Assembly (NCBI GenBank): GCA_913058195.1
Contig: CAJXPP010000049.1
Coordinates: forward strand, 1-11,207
Direction: 5' to 3'
DNA length: 11,207 nt
Source: an uncultured Gammaproteobacteria bacterium
GTDB lineage: Bacteria; Pseudomonadota; Gammaproteobacteria; Nitrosococcales; Methylophagaceae
Shown: piece after piece, positions 7,270 to 11,207 of the stretch
Layout of the letters: each line of letters begins with the position of its first letter
How positions within the stretch are numbered: the first letter of the stretch is position 1
The notes under the pieces: model-generated
Told to the model about the DNA's origin: nothing
Seen by the model: only the letters and a program-made list of their open reading frames with translations
The model's database searches: none
Position numbers and translations under genes: made by a program

Positions 7270-7275
7270 ATTTTG
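7263..7275 (+). promoter_or_regulatory. Shine-Dalgarno that fixes a TTG start for the malic enzyme
   Basis: GGAG (7263-7266) lies inside the last codons of the regulator gene, six bases before TTG (7273-7275). No ATG or GTG start occurs in this frame between the regulator stop and the first conserved malic-enzyme residues, so the TTG is effectively forced. The weak start codon and its position suggest translation coupled to the regulator. Confidence 0.8.
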
Positions 7276-8487
7276 AACAGTCCTGAACCGCATCAAGATT
7301 TGAAAACAAGAGCACTTAATTATCATGAATTTCCTAGGCCTGGAAAATTGTCAGTGGAATCAACAAAACCTTGTGAAACAGCTGATGATCTTTCTCTTGC
7401 ATACACGCCAGGTGTAGCCGAGCCAGTTAAAGAAATTGAAGCCGATCCCCGCAATGCCTATAAATATACAAATAAAGGTAATTTAGTGGCGGTTATTACA
7501 GATGGAACGGCTGTTTTGGGTTTAGGTAACGTTGGTTCATTAGCCAGCAAACCCGTAATGGAAGGTAAAGCGATATTGTTTAAACAGTTTGCCAATATTG
7601 ATGTATTTGATATTGAAGTAACGGCACCTTCAGTTGAGAGTTTTATCGAAACAGTGGTTAATATTGCACCCACATTCGGTGGTATAAACCTTGAAGACAT
7701 TGCCGCGCCACATTGCTTTCGTATAGAAAGAGAATTACGTGAACGCTTAGATATTCCTGTGTTCCATGATGATCAACATGGCACTGCTGTCATTATTTGT
7801 GCGGCGTTGATCAATGCGCTTGAATTACAAAAAAAACAACTTACTAAGGCTGAGATTGTGTTTCTTGGAGCAGGTGCTGCCGGCGTGGCAACGGCACGAA
7901 TGTTACGCGCCATGGGTGCAACAAATATCACCATGGTTAATAGAAAAGGTGTAATACATACTGAACGAACTGATATTCATGAAGAGGTTCAAGACTTAGC
8001 CAGAAATACTCAGAATCGCACACTTGCGGATGCGATGGTTGATGCAGATGTATTTATAGGGGTTTCTGCTGCTAATACCTTAGATGCTGAGTTATTAAAA
8101 TCTATGGCTGAAAACCCAGTCGTGTTTGCTTTGGCAAATCCTGATCCTGAGATATTGCCAAAGATTGCACATGCTATTCGTGACGATTTGATAATGGCAA
8201 CAGGGCGTTCTGATTTTCCAAATCAAGTAAATAATGCCCTGTGCTTTCCTTATTTATTCCGAGGTGCGTTAGATGCACGAGCAACTCATATTACTCAAAA
8301 GATGCAAATTGCAGCAGTTTACGCTTTAGCTGAATTGGCTCGTGAGCCTATACCTAGTGATGTTTTGGCTGCTTACAACCTTGATGAATTGAGTTTTGGG
8401 AAATCTTACATTATTCCTAAACCGTTTGATCCCAGATTATTAAGCCGAGTATCGGGTGCTGTTGAACAAGCTGCGCGTGACGACTAG
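7273..8487 (+). CDS. Malic enzyme (oxaloacetate-decarboxylating malate dehydrogenase), short form
   Basis: Oxidatively decarboxylates malate to pyruvate and CO2 with NAD(P)+. The 404-residue protein has the two malic-enzyme domains but no C-terminal phosphotransacetylase-like domain of the MaeB type. Visible sites: catalytic Tyr44 in LAYTPGVAEP, ITDGTAVLGLGNVG (75-88), catalytic Lys99 in MEGKA, metal ligands Glu141-Asp142 (INLEDI) and Asp166-Asp167 (FHDDQHGTA), the nucleotide-binding GAGAAGVATA (199-208), and GRSDFPNQVNN (311-321). NAD or NADP preference cannot be read safely. It begins with TTG, in the same frame as and one codon after the regulator's TAA stop. In context it could drain malate formed from glyoxylate and acetyl-CoA by the lyases, or the malate derived from PrpB-produced succinate, to pyruvate; activity on methylmalate is a further possibility. 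An 82-base gap without visible signals follows. Confidence 0.93.
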   Translation: MNSPEPHQDLKTRALNYHEFPRPGKLSVESTKPCETADDLSLAYTPGVAEPVKEIEADPRNAYKYTNKGNLVAVITDGTAVLGLGNVGSLASKPVMEGKAILFKQFANIDVFDIEVTAPSVESFIETVVNIAPTFGGINLEDIAAPHCFRIERELRERLDIPVFHDDQHGTAVIICAALINALELQKKQLTKAEIVFLGAGAAGVATARMLRAMGATNITMVNRKGVIHTERTDIHEEVQDLARNTQNRTLADAMVDADVFIGVSAANTLDAELLKSMAENPVVFALANPDPEILPKIAHAIRDDLIMATGRSDFPNQVNNALCFPYLFRGALDARATHITQKMQIAAVYALAELAREPIPSDVLAAYNLDELSFGKSYIIPKPFDPRLLSRVSGAVEQAARDD

Positions 8488-8569
8488 AAAACTGTAGCAA
8501 CATGGTTTTATTCTGATTCTGCTGATTATCAAAGAGCAATGATCAATAAAGATTAAAGAGGGTAACAAG

Positions 8570-9727
8570 ATGGAAAATAGAAATAATTCCTACGCTGAAC
8601 CATATGCCGACGTCGACTTTTGCAGAGTGTTTAACTCAAGTGTATTAGGCGATCATTGGCCTGGAATTCAGCTCTATTATCCCCCGGTCAAATATTCACC
8701 TCAACAAGGTATCTATGAGGACCTAGAGGCAGCTGCTTTACGAATGAAAAGGCATGCCTATGAGACACAAGCTCATACCTTAATTTTTGATCTGGAAGAT
8801 GGTTGCCGTCAGAAAGAAATGAGTCGAACTTTATTGCGACAGGAATTATCAGAACTTCGCCAGCATAATAAAAAAGTAACAATAGCAATACGAGTGAATC
8901 CTTTTCGTACCCGTGAATATGAACTAGATATGCAGTTGGTTAGCGATATGGCTGACAGTATTGATGTGGTGATGTTATCCAAGGCAGGTGAAGCTTATGG
9001 TGCTGCGGAGGTAAGGGACCTCTCAAACCTGCTAGTTGGAATGAACAATAAAATCACCATACAACCTATTATCGAGCACCCTAAATCGCTCAAAATTGCT
9101 CCGGATTTAATGCAATATTCCACTGTAAAACATGTTGTATTTGGAATTCACGATTTTTCTAAAGCGATGGGGATCCATATTACTCCCGAACATTGGACAG
9201 AAGAGCTTAAATACTTCTTATACCAAATTATGTTTGAAGCTCGAATTGCAGGCAAGGGTGTTATTGGCGGTGTTGAAACCTTAATTGGGTCATCTAGCAT
9301 GCCAGAAAAATTTATAGAACCGAATGATGTTAGGCGGTGGATGGATCTTCATGGAGAAGAAGAATCTCGTGTTGTGTATAAACATGCCTGCGAAGAGACT
9401 GCAATGGGGCTTACCGGAAAGCAAGTTATTCATCCTAGTCATATACATTTATGTAAAGTTGCCTATACACCATCACCAACAGAAATTGCAGAGAAAATTA
9501 GTATTTTGAAAGCAGCAATTGAAGCCGATGCCTTATTAGGTGGTGCGATAAAGTTTGATGGTGAAATGCTTGACCCACCTATGTTTGGTAAGGCGCTACA
9601 AACATTACTTCGTGCTAATGCTTTGCAATCATTAAATGATGAAGATCGACGTTTTGCTATGGAGGTTATGCAGTTAATGCCTGCCCAAGTAGTGCGTGAA
9701 AACTGGCCATATGGAGCAATATTATGA
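8570..9727 (+). CDS. HpcH/HpaI (CitE-like) CoA-ester lyase, long variant
   Basis: A third member of the citrate lyase beta/HpcH-HpaI superfamily, 385 residues against about 290-340 for common members. The additions are an N-terminal extension of about 30 residues, an insert around 238-265, and a C-terminal tail after about 340. The active-site set is complete: DLEDG (74-78), Arg108 in AIRVN, Lys138 in LSKAG, metal-ligand candidates Glu169 (IIEHP) and Asp195 (GIHDF), GKQVIHPSHI (283-292) and YTPSPTEI (299-306). It differs clearly from the two lyases on the other strand, so they are not recent duplicates. ATG 8570 follows GAGGG (8558-8562). Its stop overlaps the start of the acyl-CoA ligase by four bases, suggesting that the ligase makes its substrate or a precursor. 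Malyl-, beta-methylmalyl- and citramalyl-CoA are all possible; I cannot choose. Confidence 0.85.
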   Translation: MENRNNSYAEPYADVDFCRVFNSSVLGDHWPGIQLYYPPVKYSPQQGIYEDLEAAALRMKRHAYETQAHTLIFDLEDGCRQKEMSRTLLRQELSELRQHNKKVTIAIRVNPFRTREYELDMQLVSDMADSIDVVMLSKAGEAYGAAEVRDLSNLLVGMNNKITIQPIIEHPKSLKIAPDLMQYSTVKHVVFGIHDFSKAMGIHITPEHWTEELKYFLYQIMFEARIAGKGVIGGVETLIGSSSMPEKFIEPNDVRRWMDLHGEEESRVVYKHACEETAMGLTGKQVIHPSHIHLCKVAYTPSPTEIAEKISILKAAIEADALLGGAIKFDGEMLDPPMFGKALQTLLRANALQSLNDEDRRFAMEVMQLMPAQVVRENWPYGAIL

Positions 9728-11207
9728 GTGATTTAGCACCGTTCTCACCGTGGATTTGGGATGTTCCAAGCCACTTTAATATTGGCGTTGCATGTTCTGA
9801 TCGACATATCGGAACAGAAATCGAACATACAACGGCGATGATTGTTGAAGATGATCTGTTAGGAACGGATCAAATTAGTTTTTCTGAATTATCACAACGA
9901 ACTAGTCAATTTGCACAATTATTACGCAAACTTGATATTAACTTGGGTGAACGAGTGTTGATACGTTTGCCCAATTGTCTAGATTATCCGATAGCATTTC
10001 TTGGAGCAATGAAAGTAGGGGCTATCTCAGTGCCTACCTCGACCTTATTAACGGTAGAAGAGGTGCTTTACTTAGCTAAAGACTCTGGTGCTAAGGTGTT
10101 AGTGATAGACAAGGCAATGTGGGTAAAATTATTGCCAGATATTTCACAATGTCCCGATTTAACACTTGTTTTATTATCTGGTCCGGGTGATGTTGTCGAG
10201 GCAGATAATGGAATCATAGTGAAAGACCTTAGTGAGAGTTTAGCGTCAATAAGCGATTGGGAACCCGCCTATAATACAGCAGCGGATGATCCTGCTTATT
10301 TAGTCTATACCTCAGGTACAACAGGTTACCCTAAAGGTGTATTACATGCTCATCGAGCATTGATCGGTCGTACGCCAGCATCACAGTATTGGTTTGATTT
10401 TGCTGAAGATAGCCAAGATCGCATCATGCATTCCGGCAAGTTTAACTGGACCTATGTATTAGGTTCTGGATTAATGGACCCACTATATCTAGGTAAAACA
10501 GTCATTGTTCATGAAGGTAAAAATGATGCCAATACTTGGCCGCGTTTAATCGCTAAACATCAAGCAACTATATTTGTTGGTGTGCCGACTATTTACCGCC
10601 AAATTATTCAAAAAACAGAGTTTAGTAAAAAGGATGTAACGAGCTTACGTCACTGTATGAGTGCGGGTGAACATCTATCCGATGAAGTTTTACAATTGTG
10701 GCAAGAGCGTTTTGATATCAGTATTTATGAAGCTGTTGGCATGTCTGAGTTTTCATATTACCTTTGTGAAACAAAATCTCGTCCTATTCGTCCAGGATCA
10801 GCCGGATTTCCTCAGCCTGGTCACGATATTCAGTTATTAGAACCAGATACCTTAGTGCCCGTTGAAACGGGTCAAGAGGGTATGATTTGTGTTCCTGATA
10901 CTGATCCAGGCTTATTTCTTGAATATTGGAATTTACCAGATGAAACAACAAAATTAAAACACGATGGTTGGTTCCTTACCGGTGATTTTGCAAGGTATGA
11001 CAATGATGGTTATATTTGGTTTTTAGGTCGTAAAGATGACATTATCAAAAGTTTTGGTTTTCGCGTCTCACCTTATGAAATTGAGCGTGTCTTTAAGTCA
11101 CACCCAGCAATCGCAGATTGTGCAGCAATAGGCGAAGAGATCGAGAAAGATAAAAACTTAGTGGTCGCGTATATTGTGCTTCAAGAAGGAATCAATGTAA
11201 GCCCTGA
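9724..11207 (+). CDS. AMP-forming acyl-CoA ligase (ANL superfamily), 3' end beyond the window
   Basis: Activates a carboxylic acid to its acyl-CoA through an acyl-adenylate. Translation from ATG 9724 gives 494 codons with no stop before the right edge. Motifs: phosphate-binding YTSGTTGYPKG (195-205), the acyl/AMP-site segment YEAVGMSE (335-342), TGD (419-421) and the hinge GRKDDIIKSFGFRVSPYEIE (435-454). The A10 catalytic lysine region should lie in the missing last 30-50 residues. The expected full length of about 530-550 residues and the absence of the long N-terminal ACS/PrpE region suggest a medium-chain or benzoate-CoA-ligase-like enzyme rather than a classical propionyl-CoA synthetase. 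It overlaps the preceding lyase by four bases (ATGA). In context it may activate mesaconate, methylmalate or a related short acid; the substrate is inferred only. Confidence 0.9.
   Translation, partial: MSDLAPFSPWIWDVPSHFNIGVACSDRHIGTEIEHTTAMIVEDDLLGTDQISFSELSQRTSQFAQLLRKLDINLGERVLIRLPNCLDYPIAFLGAMKVGAISVPTSTLLTVEEVLYLAKDSGAKVLVIDKAMWVKLLPDISQCPDLTLVLLSGPGDVVEADNGIIVKDLSESLASISDWEPAYNTAADDPAYLVYTSGTTGYPKGVLHAHRALIGRTPASQYWFDFAEDSQDRIMHSGKFNWTYVLGSGLMDPLYLGKTVIVHEGKNDANTWPRLIAKHQATIFVGVPTIYRQIIQKTEFSKKDVTSLRHCMSAGEHLSDEVLQLWQERFDISIYEAVGMSEFSYYLCETKSRPIRPGSAGFPQPGHDIQLLEPDTLVPVETGQEGMICVPDTDPGLFLEYWNLPDETTKLKHDGWFLTGDFARYDNDGYIWFLGRKDDIIKSFGFRVSPYEIERVFKSHPAIADCAAIGEEIEKDKNLVVAYIVLQEGINVSP

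Noticed and set aside
7458..7700. Short antisense open frame inside the malic enzyme gene, and similar ones inside prpC, mch, the regulator and the lyases
   Set aside because: They overlap strongly conserved enzyme genes, have no ribosome binding site or recognisable domain, and look like chance open frames.
8488..8569. Possible promoter or terminator in the gap between malic enzyme and the third lyase
   Set aside because: I found no convincing -35/-10 pair and no GC-rich stem with a T run; the gap is best treated as intra-operon spacing.
9724..11207. PrpE-type propionyl-CoA synthetase
   Set aside because: Tempting beside prp genes, but the protein starts close to its adenylation core, lacks the long ACS/PrpE N-terminal region, and its motifs fit other ANL ligases better.
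49..11207. Mobile element, CRISPR array or RNA gene
   Set aside because: I saw no transposase or integrase, no regularly spaced long repeats, and no tRNA- or rRNA-like sequence. The only transposon-derived bases are the library mosaic end at 30-48.

Overview
The window is bacterial, AT-rich and gene-dense, with short intergenic gaps. It has nine genuine protein genes in two divergent transcription units, plus a sequencing artefact at the left edge. The 2-methylcitrate genes, the Shine-Dalgarno signals and the family resemblances suggest a proteobacterium, most likely a low-GC, perhaps marine, gammaproteobacterium. That placement is an inference and only moderately certain.

Layout. Bases 1-48 are not genomic: they match the Illumina Nextera i5-side adapter, including an 8-base index, so the contig really begins at base 49. 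On the minus strand, running leftward from a divergent regulatory region (about 6183-6525), is a tightly packed operon: a divergent HpcH/HpaI (CitE-like) CoA-ester lyase homologue (5301-6182), a two-hotdog mesaconyl-CoA hydratase (mch, 4214-5308), a second CitE-like lyase (3213-4217), then prpB (2-methylisocitrate lyase), prpC (2-methylcitrate synthase) and the 5' part of prpD (2-methylcitrate dehydratase), cut at the contig edge. On the plus strand are a GntR-type regulator with a HutC/UTRA ligand-binding domain (6526-7269), a short-form malic enzyme with a TTG start (7273-8487), a third CitE-like protein (8570-9727) and an AMP-forming acyl-CoA ligase (from 9724) that runs off the right edge. 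Four gene junctions overlap by 4-8 bases and a fifth leaves only 3 bases, so translational coupling is likely.

How the genes may work together (inference). Mesaconyl-CoA hydratase interconverts mesaconyl-CoA and beta-methylmalyl-CoA. CitE-type lyases interconvert beta-methylmalyl-CoA with propionyl-CoA plus glyoxylate, and malyl-CoA with acetyl-CoA plus glyoxylate. PrpC, PrpD and PrpB turn propionyl-CoA into pyruvate and succinate. A malyl-CoA thioesterase-like CitE protein plus malic enzyme could take the glyoxylate to malate and then pyruvate, and the acyl-CoA ligase could activate the entry acid. The locus therefore reads as a self-contained route for a C5 branched acid (mesaconate, 3-methylmalate or similar), or as a way of co-assimilating glyoxylate and propionyl-CoA. 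In either case, parts of the ethylmalonyl-CoA / 3-hydroxypropionate pathways have been built into a prp operon. I do not recognise this arrangement as a described pathway, and it is the main candidate for novelty here.

The divergent region holds a good sigma70-like promoter for the minus operon, two inverted repeats, and a 13-base near-perfect tandem repeat two helical turns apart just before the regulator gene. These are plausible operators for the UTRA regulator.
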